From Alkalihalobacillus sp. FSL W8-0930 (GTDB lineage Bacteria > Bacillota > Bacilli > Bacillales > Bacillaceae_D), in contig CP150183.1 of assembly GCA_037965595.1 (NCBI GenBank), positions 3,534,001-3,598,000 on the forward strand: a stretch of DNA of 64,000 nucleotides, written 5' to 3'. Numbering within the stretch: the stretch's first letter is position 1; each line of letters starts with the position of its first letter. A model generated the notes under the pieces. It had not been told where the DNA came from, ran no database searches, and saw nothing but the letters and a program-made list of their open reading frames with translations. Shown here one piece after another: positions 1 to 8,816 of this stretch. A program made the position numbers and the translations under genes.

Positions 1-29
1 TCAGGCCATGATTGTTCCCATTTGATGTT

Positions 30-218
30 CCATCGCTTTGATTCTTAATCCTATTGCATGGATCCTCTCTCCATCGCTTCGATCCATGACCCTATCGCAT
101 GGATCCTCTCTCCATCACTTCAATCCATGACCCTATCGCATGGATCCTCCCGCCATCGCTTCGATCCCGCACCCTATCGCATGGATCCTCCCGCCATCGC
201 ATTAATCCCGCTCCCTCC
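30..218. repeat. 41-bp tandem repeat, about 4.6 copies
   Basis: Units start at 30, 71, 112 and 153 (41 bp each), followed by a partial unit at 194-218. Each unit is made of two related halves of about 20 bp, one around ATCGCTTCGATCC and one around ATCGCATGGATCC, so the underlying period is about 20.5 bp. Copies differ by a few substitutions. It lies just downstream of the aco operon terminator. I see no start codon or ribosome site, so a coding role is unlikely. The array may continue past the left edge, since 1-29 looks like a decayed copy. Confidence 0.85.
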
Positions 219-222
219 AAAA

Positions 223-265
223 TAAAAAAACAGCAAGCCCTCTCTCCAAGGACTTGCTGTTCAAT
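223..265 (-). terminator. Rho-independent terminator of the aco operon
   Basis: On the minus strand the stem AACAGCAAGTCC pairs with GGGCTTGCTGTT around a short purine-rich loop and is followed by seven T. It begins immediately after the acoL stop codon. Confidence 0.88.
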
Positions 266-268
266 CAT

Positions 269-1651
269 TTAACTATGCACGCCTTTTCCAAGCCAGGATC
301 CTGCGGCTTCGTAAAGGGCTTCTGAGATGGTTGGGTGTGCATGGACCATTGAATCCAGTTCTTCTACGGTTCCTTCCAAGTGCATAAAGGCTGTTGGTTC
401 TGCAATCATTTCTGTTACATGCGGACCAACCATGGTTACACCTAAAATTTCACCATGTTTAACGTCAGCAATTAGCTTTACAAACCCTTCTGCTTCTCCC
501 ATAGCTAATGCTTTACCGTTTGCAGACAAATCGGTTTTGACCACTTTTACATCGAGACCGCGTTCTTTGGCTTCCGCTTCTGAGATACCAACACTTGCTA
601 CTTCAGGACTTGTGTACACACAGCGAGGAATGATTTTCCCTTTGATTGAATCTCTTTCTCCTGCTGCATTTCCTGCAGCTACAAGTCCTTCTGCACTGGC
701 CGCGTGCGCGAGCTGCCAGCCTCCAATGAGATCGCCCACTGCATAGATGTTCGGCTGACTTGTTTGCATCATATCATTCACTTTAACAAATGGGCCATTC
801 ATCTCAAGAGCCAATTTAGAAATAGCTGATAAGTTTGGCTTTCTTCCGACGCAGATTAAAAGGTCTTCGGTACCGATCACCTCTGTTTTCCCTTTGTCTG
901 ATTCAACCACTACTTGTTGAATATCACCTGCTTGCTTTAGCTCTGTTACCTTTGTATTCGTTAAGAGACGGACGCCTTTTTTCTTTAGGGTCTTTGCCAG
1001 ATGTTTTGAAGCGTCAGGATCTTCACTCGGTATGATTCGATCACCCATCTCCACAATCGTTACGTCTACACCAAGACTTGTAAAAATGCAGGCAAACTCC
1101 ACGCCGATAATGCCTCCACCAATGATAACGATGGAATCAGGGATTTTCTCTAGATCAAACACCGTATCACTTGTGTAAAACCGAGCAGACTCAATACCTG
1201 CAAGCGGAGGTACAAACGGTGTAGATCCTGTTGCAACAATGATCTTGTCCGCTTTGATTGATGTCTCTTTCTCTTGACCTCTAATTTGAACTGTACCGTC
1301 TGCCTCTACCTCACCAAGTCCAGCAAACACCTCAATGTTACCTTGCTTCATTAAATATTCAATACCTGTGCGTAGCTTCTTGATCACTTGATCTTTTCGA
1401 TTAAGCATCTTTTCTAGCGACAACGTCACCGGACCGGCCTCAATGCCCCAGTCCTTTGCCTTTTCAATTTGTTCAATGATTTCGGCATGACGCAACAAGG
1501 TCTTTGAAGGGATGCAGCCCCTGTTTAAGCATGTTCCTCCGAGGTGCCCATTTTCTACAAGCGCCACTTTTTTTCCAAGCTTCGCTGCACGGATTGCTGC
1601 CACATAGCCACCTGGACCTCCACCTATTACGGCGATATCATATGTCGACAC
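269..1651 (-). CDS. acoL: Dihydrolipoyl dehydrogenase (E3) of the acetoin-dehydrogenase-type complex
   Basis: FAD-dependent E3 that reoxidises the dihydrolipoyl groups of the E2 protein and reduces NAD+. The N-terminal FAD motif is GGGPGG (residues 10-15), the redox disulfide is C41/C46 in GGTCLNRGCIPSK, a second Rossmann motif GGGIIGVE lies near residue 178, and the C-terminal His-Glu pair of the family is H439/E444 in HPTISE. The length of 460 aa is normal. It is the last gene of a four-gene minus-strand operon, 13 bp after acoC, which assigns it to this complex rather than to pyruvate or branched-chain dehydrogenase. E3 sequences alone cannot tell these complexes apart. Confidence 0.93.
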   Translation of the reverse strand: MSTYDIAVIGGGPGGYVAAIRAAKLGKKVALVENGHLGGTCLNRGCIPSKTLLRHAEIIEQIEKAKDWGIEAGPVTLSLEKMLNRKDQVIKKLRTGIEYLMKQGNIEVFAGLGEVEADGTVQIRGQEKETSIKADKIIVATGSTPFVPPLAGIESARFYTSDTVFDLEKIPDSIVIIGGGIIGVEFACIFTSLGVDVTIVEMGDRIIPSEDPDASKHLAKTLKKKGVRLLTNTKVTELKQAGDIQQVVVESDKGKTEVIGTEDLLICVGRKPNLSAISKLALEMNGPFVKVNDMMQTSQPNIYAVGDLIGGWQLAHAASAEGLVAAGNAAGERDSIKGKIIPRCVYTSPEVASVGISEAEAKERGLDVKVVKTDLSANGKALAMGEAEGFVKLIADVKHGEILGVTMVGPHVTEMIAEPTAFMHLEGTVEELDSMVHAHPTISEALYEAAGSWLGKGVHS

Positions 1652-1664
1652 AGTTCTCTCTCCT

Positions 1665-2990
1665 TTACGTTAGCAGTTGGTATGGGTTCTCAAGTACTTG
1701 CTTGAGCTCCGTTAAAAAGGCCGCTGCTGGAGCACCATCAATCACACGGTGGTCAAATGAAAGGCTAAGACTCATCATTGGACGTAGCTCGATTTGACCG
1801 TTTATACCTACTGCTTTTTCCTGTATTCTCCCTACTCCAAGAATGGCTGACTCCGGCTGGTTAATGATTGGCGTAAAGACGTCTACTGCATACATTCCAA
1901 GATTACTAATGGTAAATGTACCCCCACGCATGGCATCTGGACTTAGTTTGCCAGCTCTGGCTGCGGTAGCTAGATGTTTCGCTTCCTCTGTTAATGCGCC
2001 CAATCCCTTATGGTTAGCACGGTTGACGACCGGTACGACCAGTCCTCCAGGGATCGAAACAGCGATACCGATATGAGCATCTTCATGATAAACCACATCA
2101 TCTCCATCAAGTGAGACATTAATCTCTGGATGACGTACCAATGAATGCGCAACAGCTTTTGCGATGATCTCCGTATAGGAAAGGCGCTTGCCAGTTTGTT
2201 GTTCAATAAGTGGAAGCAGTTGTTTACGGACCTCCATAGACGCCGTCATATCTACTTCGCTTGTCAGCGTTACATGTGGTGCAGTAAAGGCACTCTCTGC
2301 CATTCGCTTAGCGATCATCTTGCGTGTGCCACTTAGCTTCACGCGTTTCGGCTCGCTTGTTGATGCCTCGTGATTTGCACTGGCCACTGTATCAAGATCA
2401 GCTGTGTAGATTTTTCCGTTTGAGCCGGTGCCTGTAACCTCTTGTAGGTTCAGTCCTTTTTCAGCTGCAACCTTACGGGCAAGTGGAGTGGCTTTAACCT
2501 TCTCTCCTTGCTCACCACGAGCCTCTACATCCGCCTTTTGAACTCGACCTCTTGGGCCACTTCCTTCAATCTCTAGAAGCGAAAGACCCTCATCCTTGGC
2601 TACTTTTCTCGCAGCAGGGGTGGCACGTACCTTTTCTCCGCTTTCTTGCTTCTTCGGTGCAGCATTCTCCTCTTGGCCAGCTGGTTTTACCTCATCGGCA
2701 GGCTCTGCGTCTGCATCTGAGACACCTGGAGACGAATCTGGTACGGCCTCGTTTGCTTCTCCAATGTAGCCAATGACGTAATTCACAGGAACTTCTTCGT
2801 CTTCACTAACATAGCGCTTGAGCAAGACCCCTTCTTCATACGCCTCTACTTCAATATTGATCTTATCAGTCATAATCTCGAATAGAGGCTCTCCGACTTC
2901 AACCGTCTCGCCTTCTTCTTTAAACCACTCCAGTAGCGTACCTACCTGCATCGTACTGCTTAGCTTCGGCATAAAAATTTCTTTAGGCAT
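1665..2990 (-). CDS. acoC: Dihydrolipoamide acyltransferase (E2), with duplicated E3-binding domain
   Basis: E2 core of a 2-oxoacid/acetoin dehydrogenase complex; it carries acyl groups on lipoyl-lysine and passes them to CoA. An N-terminal lipoyl domain (about 1-78) has the lipoylation lysine in MTDKINIE. An acidic Ala/Pro/Glu linker follows. Two consecutive peripheral-subunit-binding domains are then visible, one starting at KVRATPAARKVAKDEG and one at KVKATPLARKVAAEKG; most family members have one. The catalytic domain (about 215-441) ends with the DHRVIDGAPAA motif carrying the active-site His and Asp. At 441 aa it is longer than the roughly 400-aa AcoC of B. subtilis, mainly because of the extra binding domain. 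The acetoin assignment comes from gene order and E1 similarity. Confidence 0.88.
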   Translation of the reverse strand: MPKEIFMPKLSSTMQVGTLLEWFKEEGETVEVGEPLFEIMTDKINIEVEAYEEGVLLKRYVSEDEEVPVNYVIGYIGEANEAVPDSSPGVSDADAEPADEVKPAGQEENAAPKKQESGEKVRATPAARKVAKDEGLSLLEIEGSGPRGRVQKADVEARGEQGEKVKATPLARKVAAEKGLNLQEVTGTGSNGKIYTADLDTVASANHEASTSEPKRVKLSGTRKMIAKRMAESAFTAPHVTLTSEVDMTASMEVRKQLLPLIEQQTGKRLSYTEIIAKAVAHSLVRHPEINVSLDGDDVVYHEDAHIGIAVSIPGGLVVPVVNRANHKGLGALTEEAKHLATAARAGKLSPDAMRGGTFTISNLGMYAVDVFTPIINQPESAILGVGRIQEKAVGINGQIELRPMMSLSLSFDHRVIDGAPAAAFLTELKQVLENPYQLLT

Positions 2991-3007
2991 GCATTATGTC
3001 CTCCTTC

Positions 3008-4012
3008 CTATAGTCCTTTTAGCGTATCTTTTACAGCTTCCACGATGTCCTGAACCTGTGGAACCGCTGCTTTTTCTAGCTCAGGATTATACGGAATCGG
3101 AACCGCTTTTCCGCCTAATCGTTTGATGGGGGCATCTAAATAATCAAACGCTTCACTCTCTGCAATCATACTTGCGATCTCTCCACCAAATCCGCCACGT
3201 TTCACTGCCTCATGAACAACAATGAGACGGCCTGTCTTTTTTACAGACTCAACAATGGTTTCTTCATCTAAAGGTACAAGAGTTCGGGGATCAACCACTT
3301 CTACACTGATGCCCTCACTCTCTAATTGTTCTGCTGCTTCAAGCGATTTGTGTACCATCATCGCTGTTGCAACAATCGTGACATCCTTACCCTCTTTTTT
3401 GATGTCTGCTTTTCCAAGTGGAATCGAGTAGGCTTCCTCTGGCACCTCACTTTTTGTGCGGTAGCAAAGCTTGTGCTCATAGAACACGACCGGATTATCA
3501 TCATCCATTGCAGCTTTTAAAAGTCCTTTGGCATCATAGGCAGTTGAAGGCTGGACTACTTTTAAACCTGGAATATGAGTCATCCATGCTTCTAAGCTTT
3601 GTGAATGCTGAGCTGCTGCTCCTGTTCCGGATCCAGCAGGTGTACGCAGTACCATCGGAACCTTTCCTTCTCCACCATACATATATCTCAGCTTGGCAGC
3701 TTGGTTGACCATATTATCCATCGCAATCGTAATAAAATCGGAGAATTGAAGCTCTAAGATGGGACGCATACCTGTTAGCGCAGCTCCAATGGCCGTACCT
3801 GAAATAGCCGCCTCTGAAATCGGCGTATTCCGTATCCGCTCCGGTCCAAATTCCTCAATCATTCCGCGCGTTACACCAAACGCTCCACCATATACTCCGA
3901 TATCTTCACCTAAAATAAATACGTCTTCGTTTGTACGCATTTCCTGACTCATTGCTTCTCTGACTGCTTCTAAATACGTTAGCTCTCTCACGGCTGCTCC
4001 CTCCTTAGGCAT
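3008..4012 (-). CDS. acoB: Acetoin/2-oxoacid dehydrogenase E1 beta subunit
   Basis: Beta subunit of the thiamine-diphosphate-dependent E1, which pairs with the alpha subunit encoded just upstream to form an alpha2-beta2 heterotetramer. The N-terminal half has the pyrimidine-binding region typical of E1 beta ([29 protein letters not shown], then [11 protein letters not shown] with the conserved His-Ser). The C-terminal transketolase-like domain includes [15 protein letters not shown]. The length of 334 aa fits the family. It overlaps acoA by 8 bp, consistent with translational coupling and stoichiometric subunits. Confidence 0.9.
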   Translation of the reverse strand: MPKEGAAVRELTYLEAVREAMSQEMRTNEDVFILGEDIGVYGGAFGVTRGMIEEFGPERIRNTPISEAAISGTAIGAALTGMRPILELQFSDFITIAMDNMVNQAAKLRYMYGGEGKVPMVLRTPAGSGTGAAAQHSQSLEAWMTHIPGLKVVQPSTAYDAKGLLKAAMDDDNPVVFYEHKLCYRTKSEVPEEAYSIPLGKADIKKEGKDVTIVATAMMVHKSLEAAEQLESEGISVEVVDPRTLVPLDEETIVESVKKTGRLIVVHEAVKRGGFGGEIASMIAESEAFDYLDAPIKRLGGKAVPIPYNPELEKAAVPQVQDIVEAVKDTLKGL

Positions 4013-4985
4013 AGATATCCTCCATTAACGTCTCAAGACCTGGCTCAGGACTATTTTTGGCAAATTCAACTGAATCCTCAATTTCCTGCTTCGCTTCTTT
4101 GCGAAGTGCTTCTGCTTCTTCCTCTGTGAAGAACCCCTTGGCAATAAGCTGCTCCTTGTAACGAGCAATCGGGTCCTTCTCTCTCCACTCTTTTTCTTCT
4201 TCTCTTGTGCGGTACTTTTTCGCATCACTCTTAGAGTGACCTTTCCAGCGATATGTTTTGGCTTCAATAATCGTTGGACCTCCGCCATTTCGTGCAAAAT
4301 CAACAGCTTCTTGAACGATGCTCATCACGTCAAAGACATCATTGCCTTCTACGACATGACCTGGAATTCCATACGCCTCGGCACGCTGTGCGATGTTTTC
4401 GATGTTCACCATCTCTTTTACAGGGCCTGACATGCCGTATTGATTGTTCTCACAGAAGAAGATGACAGGTAGCTTCCAAATTGATGCCAGGTTTACTGCT
4501 TCATGAAAACTTCCTTCATTCGATGCTCCATCCCCAAAGTAACAAAGCACAACCTTTCCTTGATTTTTCATCTTAGAGGTAAGAGCCGCACCTGTTGCGA
4601 TTGAAAACCCGCCTCCAACAATCCCATTGGCACCAAGGTTTCCTTTACTGACATCAGCAATGTGCATGGACCCACCTTTTCCTTTGCAGTAGCCGGTTGT
4701 ACGACCGAATAATTCGGCCATCATACGATTTACTTCTGCGCCCTTTGCAATACAATGACCGTGCCCACGGTGTGTACTCGTAATCATGTCGTCTTCATTA
4801 AGTACTGCACAAGATCCAACAGCCGTTGCTTCCTGTCCAACAGCAAGGTGAGTCGTCCCATGAATCATCCCTTTTGCAAAGAATTCATCTACTTTCTCTT
4901 CAAAATAACGAATTAACCACATCTGCTTGTAAAGCGGGATTAGTTTCTCTTTCGAATCAACGGTATCTTGCTTCAATTCGTTCAT
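4005..4985 (-). CDS. acoA: Acetoin/2-oxoacid dehydrogenase E1 alpha subunit
   Basis: Alpha subunit of the thiamine-diphosphate E1; binds the cofactor diphosphate and magnesium. The ThDP signature starts at [14 protein letters not shown] and ends at the paired Asn in [11 protein letters not shown]. The phosphorylation-loop region [15 protein letters not shown] is of the AcoA/PdhA type. Its 326 aa matches AcoA (about 333 aa in B. subtilis), shorter than typical PdhA. It has a strong AGGAGG ribosome site 7 bp before ATG and an inverted repeat just upstream (5005-5029), so it probably begins its own transcription unit. Known AcoA complexes cleave acetoin to acetaldehyde and acetyl-CoA; the real substrate here is unproven. 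No acoR activator is present in the window. Confidence 0.87.
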   Translation of the reverse strand: MNELKQDTVDSKEKLIPLYKQMWLIRYFEEKVDEFFAKGMIHGTTHLAVGQEATAVGSCAVLNEDDMITSTHRGHGHCIAKGAEVNRMMAELFGRTTGYCKGKGGSMHIADVSKGNLGANGIVGGGFSIATGAALTSKMKNQGKVVLCYFGDGASNEGSFHEAVNLASIWKLPVIFFCENNQYGMSGPVKEMVNIENIAQRAEAYGIPGHVVEGNDVFDVMSIVQEAVDFARNGGGPTIIEAKTYRWKGHSKSDAKKYRTREEEKEWREKDPIARYKEQLIAKGFFTEEEAEALRKEAKQEIEDSVEFAKNSPEPGLETLMEDIYA

Positions 4986-5004
4986 AATATAGCCTCCTAT
5001 TTAT

Positions 5005-5029
5005 CATTTGTTCAGACTACGAACAAATG
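5005..5029. promoter_or_regulatory. Inverted repeat ahead of acoA, candidate operator
   Basis: CATTTGTTC and GAACAAATG are perfect 9-bp arms around a 7-bp centre, placed about 20 bp upstream of the acoA start codon and just before its ribosome site. It is AT-rich and lacks a following T-run, so an operator is more likely than a terminator. The binding protein is unknown. No sigma-54 type -24/-12 element, as used by acoABCL in B. subtilis, is evident. Confidence 0.55.
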
Positions 5030-5070
5030 TAATTATTAGCGAAAAAAAATGTCCGATTGCTCCTTCCCAA

Positions 5071-5087
5071 TTCCCACAGGGTGGGAA
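5071..5087. promoter_or_regulatory. GC-rich palindrome between the bh gene and acoA
   Basis: TTCCCAC and GTGGGAA are 7-bp arms around a 3-bp centre. A run of eight T occurs only about 20 bp later on the minus strand, so this is at best a weak terminator for the upstream operon; an operator is equally possible. Confidence 0.4.
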
Positions 5088-5103
5088 CAGGGAGTAGAGA
5101 ACA

Positions 5104-5448
5104 TTATCGGTCTTCGTTATCGTGGTCAAACTCTTTGATCACATCACGAGATTGCTTGATATCTTTAAACATACGATAGGGCTTACTGATAACTCGCACT
5201 GGTAACGAGAAGAGAAATCGACTTAAGTCTTCACGATATTCCTGCGTCATTCGTTTTGGCTTTGTCGCCACTCGTTTTTGCGTTTCCTCGTAAAACTCTT
5301 TATTTAAATCGAGATTAATCTCTAGATCATGACGGCACTCTAAGCATTCAATGCTTTTTAGTTGATTATTCACATACGTAATCTCATGTGGGACCTCTTC
5401 TTTACAATGAATGCAGTAGAGGTCCGCCTCCATTTGACTTGAATTCAT
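5104..5448 (-). CDS. bh protein family, small zinc-ribbon protein
   Basis: Short protein of the Bacillus family annotated simply as bh protein; function unknown. The N-terminal part has two CxxC pairs (CIHC near residue 12 and CLEC near residue 35), a likely zinc ribbon. The C-terminal half is basic and contains RFLFSLPVRVISKPYRM, the conserved family block. The ATG ending at 5448 is preferred over an upstream GTG (5457) because AAAGGCGG lies 8 bp before it, giving 114 aa. It sits 37 bp downstream of the SAF-domain oxidoreductase on the same strand, so it is probably the last gene of the PTS operon. Confidence 0.72.
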   Translation of the reverse strand: MNSSQMEADLYCIHCKEEVPHEITYVNNQLKSIECLECRHDLEINLDLNKEFYEETQKRVATKPKRMTQEYREDLSRFLFSLPVRVISKPYRMFKDIKQSRDVIKEFDHDNEDR

Positions 5449-5485
5449 GACACACACCGCCTTTCTTTAGGTGTTTGTGGCAATA

Positions 5486-6778
5486 TTATTGAAGCGTATC
5501 GTCTTGTAGCTTGCGTAGCTGCCAGATGAACGATTCTTTTGTTTGAGTCACATCACTGTAAGAGATGTACTCTCCTTTTTTAATTGCACGGTTCACACGT
5601 ACGTTCCGATCAACCAAACCAAGTGGTAGCAACTCTTTTTCTTTTGCTTCTTCTGCTTCTAAAATACTGCCATACACTGTAAACCCACCGATACTATCCA
5701 GATGCTCTCCAGCTTCTAGATCTCTTTTGGCAACCGTTACTGTTTCAGCAACAAGTCCTTTCCAAGGAGCAATCGTTGCTTCACCGTAGAAATAAGCGCG
5801 TGCAACAGAGATTGGTGTTTCAAGACTTGTTAAGTGGTATGGACGATACAGTACGTAGTAAGGTCCATCCCCCATGCTCAAGTATTTCATTTCATGGTTT
5901 ACTTCCTCTTGATCGGATGCAATGATTGCAAATACCCCAGGAGCGACACCGTTTACAAATTCGACGATTTGCTTGTTTTGTACCTGCCCACCATCTGCGA
6001 CAGAGCGGAACATAGCTGGTAGGTCTTTCACTTCGCCTGTTAATCCGTTCATACCTGGTTTGTCAGGTAAGAATCCTGTCGCGTTTGCAACCGCAGTCAT
6101 CTCAACCATTGTTTTAGATCCATCCTGGAAGGAAGCAATCATTTTAGGACTTGCTCCTTTTTCAGCAGCCACTTGTGCAACAGAGTCTGGGTTAGCTTCT
6201 AGGTTAAGCGGGTTATTCTTACCTTTACCAAGAGCAATGACCTCAAATCCACTTGCATCTGCTAAGTCGTTTAACTCCATGACTGCTCCTGGCTCGTCTC
6301 CTGCAGAACCTGTGTATACGACGCCGCTTGAATCAGCTAGTTGCTTAAGAAGTGGTCCAACCGTTACATCAGCTTCAACATTTAGCATAACGATATGTTT
6401 TTTATTCATAATGGTATCCCAAGCAATTCTTGATCCAATATCTGGTACACCAGTTGCATCCACAACGACATCAACAGATGGTAGAGAAGTAACTAGACTT
6501 GAAGATGAAGTACTTACTACTTTTCCTAAGCTCACCGCGGACTCTGCTTCTTCTAGATTCGTTGTTTCCACAATTTGATCAGCTGCAACTCCTGCTTTTT
6601 TGTATGCGTTCACTGCATTCTCAACTTGAATGTCAGCCGTAATGACTACGCGCATCCCCTTCATTCCTTCAATTTGTGCAACCATTCCTCTACCCATTTG
6701 TCCTGCTCCGACTAAACCTACATTAATGACTTTCCCTTGTTGTTCTAGCTCTTGTAGCTTGCGATTAATTCCTAACAT
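5486..6778 (-). CDS. NAD(P)-dependent oxidoreductase with C-terminal SAF domain
   Basis: Homoserine-dehydrogenase-like Rossmann protein fused to a SAF domain. The nucleotide-binding motif is NVGLVGAGQMGRGM (about residues 20-33); VVVDATGVPDIGSR, MLNVEADVTVGPLL and GSAGDEPGAVMEL are further conserved blocks. The SAF part (about 345-415) includes VAKRDLEAGEHLD and RVNRAIKKGEYIS. Members of this family occur near glucitol-type PTS genes, where they may act on a phosphorylated polyol or its oxidation product; the reaction is not known to me. Here it takes the place of the SDR sorbitol-6-phosphate dehydrogenase in an otherwise standard gut operon. The ribosome site AGGAGTGG is well placed. Cytoplasmic. 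Confidence 0.72.
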   Translation of the reverse strand: MLGINRKLQELEQQGKVINVGLVGAGQMGRGMVAQIEGMKGMRVVITADIQVENAVNAYKKAGVAADQIVETTNLEEAESAVSLGKVVSTSSSSLVTSLPSVDVVVDATGVPDIGSRIAWDTIMNKKHIVMLNVEADVTVGPLLKQLADSSGVVYTGSAGDEPGAVMELNDLADASGFEVIALGKGKNNPLNLEANPDSVAQVAAEKGASPKMIASFQDGSKTMVEMTAVANATGFLPDKPGMNGLTGEVKDLPAMFRSVADGGQVQNKQIVEFVNGVAPGVFAIIASDQEEVNHEMKYLSMGDGPYYVLYRPYHLTSLETPISVARAYFYGEATIAPWKGLVAETVTVAKRDLEAGEHLDSIGGFTVYGSILEAEEAKEKELLPLGLVDRNVRVNRAIKKGEYISYSDVTQTKESFIWQLRKLQDDTLQ

Positions 6779-6807
6779 GTGACCACTCCTATTTTTCTAT
6801 TTTTTAG

Positions 6808-7185
6808 TTAACCTCGATAGAATGCAAGTTTCCCGCCAACCTCAAGCTTTGGAACAGGTTTCTTCTCTACGCAAATCGTTCCTGGTAGGTCTGAGACAGA
6901 CTGACCACTGAACTCAATCGTGCAATGACCTAGATCTCTTAATGTGTCATTGGCTTTTTCTCCTACAAAAAGAATCTTGTAATCGTTTTCTTGTATGCGC
7001 AACGTGTCCCCAATAGCTACTTCTTGCTTGAACTCTGTTTGTTTGTGAACAGCTGATATATTCTTCAGATCAGCTGGAACCGTTTCATTAAAAATGACAA
7101 GCATATTTTCTTCTAGGAATATTTCTGTCTGTTCTCCTAGTTCGATAAATGTTGATTCGTAGATGGTTGTTTTTGTTTGTTCCAT
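6808..7185 (-). CDS. srlB: PTS glucitol/sorbitol-type enzyme IIA
   Basis: Phosphocarrier subunit that takes phosphate from HPr and passes it to the IIB domain of SrlE. At 125 aa it matches the IIA-Gut family; conserved stretches are NETVPADLKNISAVHKQ, with the likely phosphorylated His at 47, and DTLRDLGHCTIEF. The ATG ending at 7185 is chosen over an upstream GTG because AAAGGAG lies 8 bp before it. It sits between srlE and the SAF-domain oxidoreductase in the operon. The actual polyol transported is not proven. Confidence 0.9.
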   Translation of the reverse strand: MEQTKTTIYESTFIELGEQTEIFLEENMLVIFNETVPADLKNISAVHKQTEFKQEVAIGDTLRIQENDYKILFVGEKANDTLRDLGHCTIEFSGQSVSDLPGTICVEKKPVPKLEVGGKLAFYRG

Positions 7186-7212
7186 CTTACACACTCCTTT
7201 TTAATGATTTTT

Positions 7213-8241
7213 TTAAGAATACATTCCAAAGCTAAATAGATACGCGATGATAACTGCTAAAGGACCTGTGATCATACGTGACATAAGTACGGCTGGCACA
7301 CCAACCTCAATCGTTTCTGGTTGGGCTTCACCAAGTGTTAAACCCACTGGTACAAAGTCAGCCCCAGCTTGTGGGTTAATGGCAAACAATGCTGGTAAGG
7401 CAAGTTGTGGTGGAATATTCCCCCGGCCAATCTCAACCCCAATTAATACTCCAACTACCTGCGCAATAACGGCTCCCGGACCAAGCAGCGGAGACAATAA
7501 TGGAACCGAACACAAGATTGATAGAATTAACAGTCCAACAAAGTTCCCAGCAAGTGGTGATACAAAGTTTGCGATGAGGTCACCAATTCCTGTGAATGTG
7601 ATAATCCCTATTAACATACTTACAAAGGCCATAAACGGTAGAATGTTTTTAATGACTTGTTCAATCGTTTCACGACCAGCCTGATAAAAGACACCTACAA
7701 CCTTACCGGCTCCTCTACCAACAACCTCAATGATATTGGCTTTCTTCTTAGGCTGTTGAAGCTTTGCTGCCTTTGCTTTTGCTTCTTCCTTAATACGGTT
7801 TGCTTCACTCTTATCCAAGCGAGTGGAGTCTTCTTTTTCAGTTGCAGCAGCCGTTTCTGGAGCTGCCCCTTCTTCTGCTTTTACATTTGAAACCTTTACA
7901 CCCGATACAAAATTATCTTCTTTAATAAATCTCATTAGTGGACCTGATGGAGATGTCGGATTCAAGTTGATCGTTAGGACTCCCATTTGCGGATACACTC
8001 CGCAACGCGCCGTGCCACCACAATCAATAACCGCACACGCCATCTCTTCTTTATTTACAGAGGACTTGAATCCATCAACTGCCTCTGCCCCTGTCATGTC
8101 TGCAATGTGTTGAGCAAGTGGATCAATTCCCCCACCTGTTACTGACACAACATATTTCTTTTGTTCTGTTGGTTGGATGATGAGTGGTCCGCCCCAACCG
8201 CCGCTTCCTTTTTCAACTTTTACTTGTTTGTAGTCTGCCAT
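7213..8241 (-). CDS. srlE: PTS glucitol/sorbitol-type enzyme IIBC (second permease subunit)
   Basis: Carries the IIB domain (about 1-130) and the C-terminal half of the membrane IIC domain. The IIB active-site region is [16 protein letters not shown]76 is the likely phosphocysteine, by analogy with SrlE of E. coli. A charged Lys/Ala/Glu linker (about 130-170) leads to several membrane segments (about 195-342). The ATG ending at 8241 fits the GGGGG ribosome site (8-bp gap) better than the one at 8247. The membrane part works with SrlA to import and phosphorylate the polyol. Confidence 0.9.
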   Translation of the reverse strand: MADYKQVKVEKGSGGWGGPLIIQPTEQKKYVVSVTGGGIDPLAQHIADMTGAEAVDGFKSSVNKEEMACAVIDCGGTARCGVYPQMGVLTINLNPTSPSGPLMRFIKEDNFVSGVKVSNVKAEEGAAPETAAATEKEDSTRLDKSEANRIKEEAKAKAAKLQQPKKKANIIEVVGRGAGKVVGVFYQAGRETIEQVIKNILPFMAFVSMLIGIITFTGIGDLIANFVSPLAGNFVGLLILSILCSVPLLSPLLGPGAVIAQVVGVLIGVEIGRGNIPPQLALPALFAINPQAGADFVPVGLTLGEAQPETIEVGVPAVLMSRMITGPLAVIIAYLFSFGMYS

Positions 8242-8264
8242 GTTCATTACCCCCTACGATTCTC

Positions 8265-8804
8265 TTAAGCTTGTGAGGCAAGTTCTTGCTCTCTCTTTTT
8301 AATTAAGCGACCTGTGATAATTTCAGTAACGATTCCTCGAATGAGAATGACAATTAGACCTACAATAAAGAAACGAATAGCTAGCGGTCCAAGTGATAAT
8401 CCAAGTGTTGTAATCCCAGAAGCGATGCCCATATACACGAAAAGCTCTGCCGGGTTACCATGTGGGAACAATCCTGTAATCGGGTGAACAAAGGATACTG
8501 CTGAGTCGTAAAATGCCGGTTTTTGATGCTCCGGTAGAAATCGTCCAAATGTGTAAGCCATCGGATTGGTTAAGAAGAAAACAGCTAAAAACGGGAAGAG
8601 TGAGTAACGTAAGATTATATTTTTTGTACTCTTCTGAGCTAATCGGTTAATCCGTTCCTCTCCTACCATTTTAATGACAGCGTTTACAGCGGTGATCAAA
8701 CAAATTAATGTTGGAATAATTCCGGTCACCATCCCAATAAAGGTGGTACCGCCCTCTTCAAACATGCCAATAAATCCTTCAGCAAGCTGTACTAAAAAAT
8801 CCAT
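8265..8804 (-). CDS. srlA: PTS glucitol/sorbitol-type enzyme IIC (first permease subunit)
   Basis: Integral membrane subunit of 179 aa, the usual length of SrlA/GutA. It starts with a family-typical segment (EGGTTFIGMVTGIIP), includes PMAYTFGRFLPEHQKPAFYDSA, and has about four hydrophobic helices. It forms the translocation channel with SrlE. Gene order gutM-srlA-srlE-srlB is the standard Gram-positive gut operon order. Confidence 0.92.
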   Translation of the reverse strand: MDFLVQLAEGFIGMFEEGGTTFIGMVTGIIPTLICLITAVNAVIKMVGEERINRLAQKSTKNIILRYSLFPFLAVFFLTNPMAYTFGRFLPEHQKPAFYDSAVSFVHPITGLFPHGNPAELFVYMGIASGITTLGLSLGPLAIRFFIVGLIVILIRGIVTEIITGRLIKKREQELASQA

Positions 8805-8816
8805 TTACGCTTCCCC

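Noticed and set aside
30-218. Tandem repeats as a possible CRISPR array
   Set aside because: Units are contiguous and diverged with no unique spacers between them, and no cas genes are nearby.
269-4985. Pyruvate or branched-chain 2-oxoacid dehydrogenase complex
   Set aside because: Short E1 alpha of AcoA type and gene order with E3 last and no E1-E2 fusion fit acetoin dehydrogenase better; substrate remains unproven.
5922-6578. 218-aa open frame on the + strand
   Set aside because: Lies entirely opposite the SAF-domain oxidoreductase gene, has low-complexity Ser/Pro/Thr composition of an antisense shadow, and has no ribosome site.
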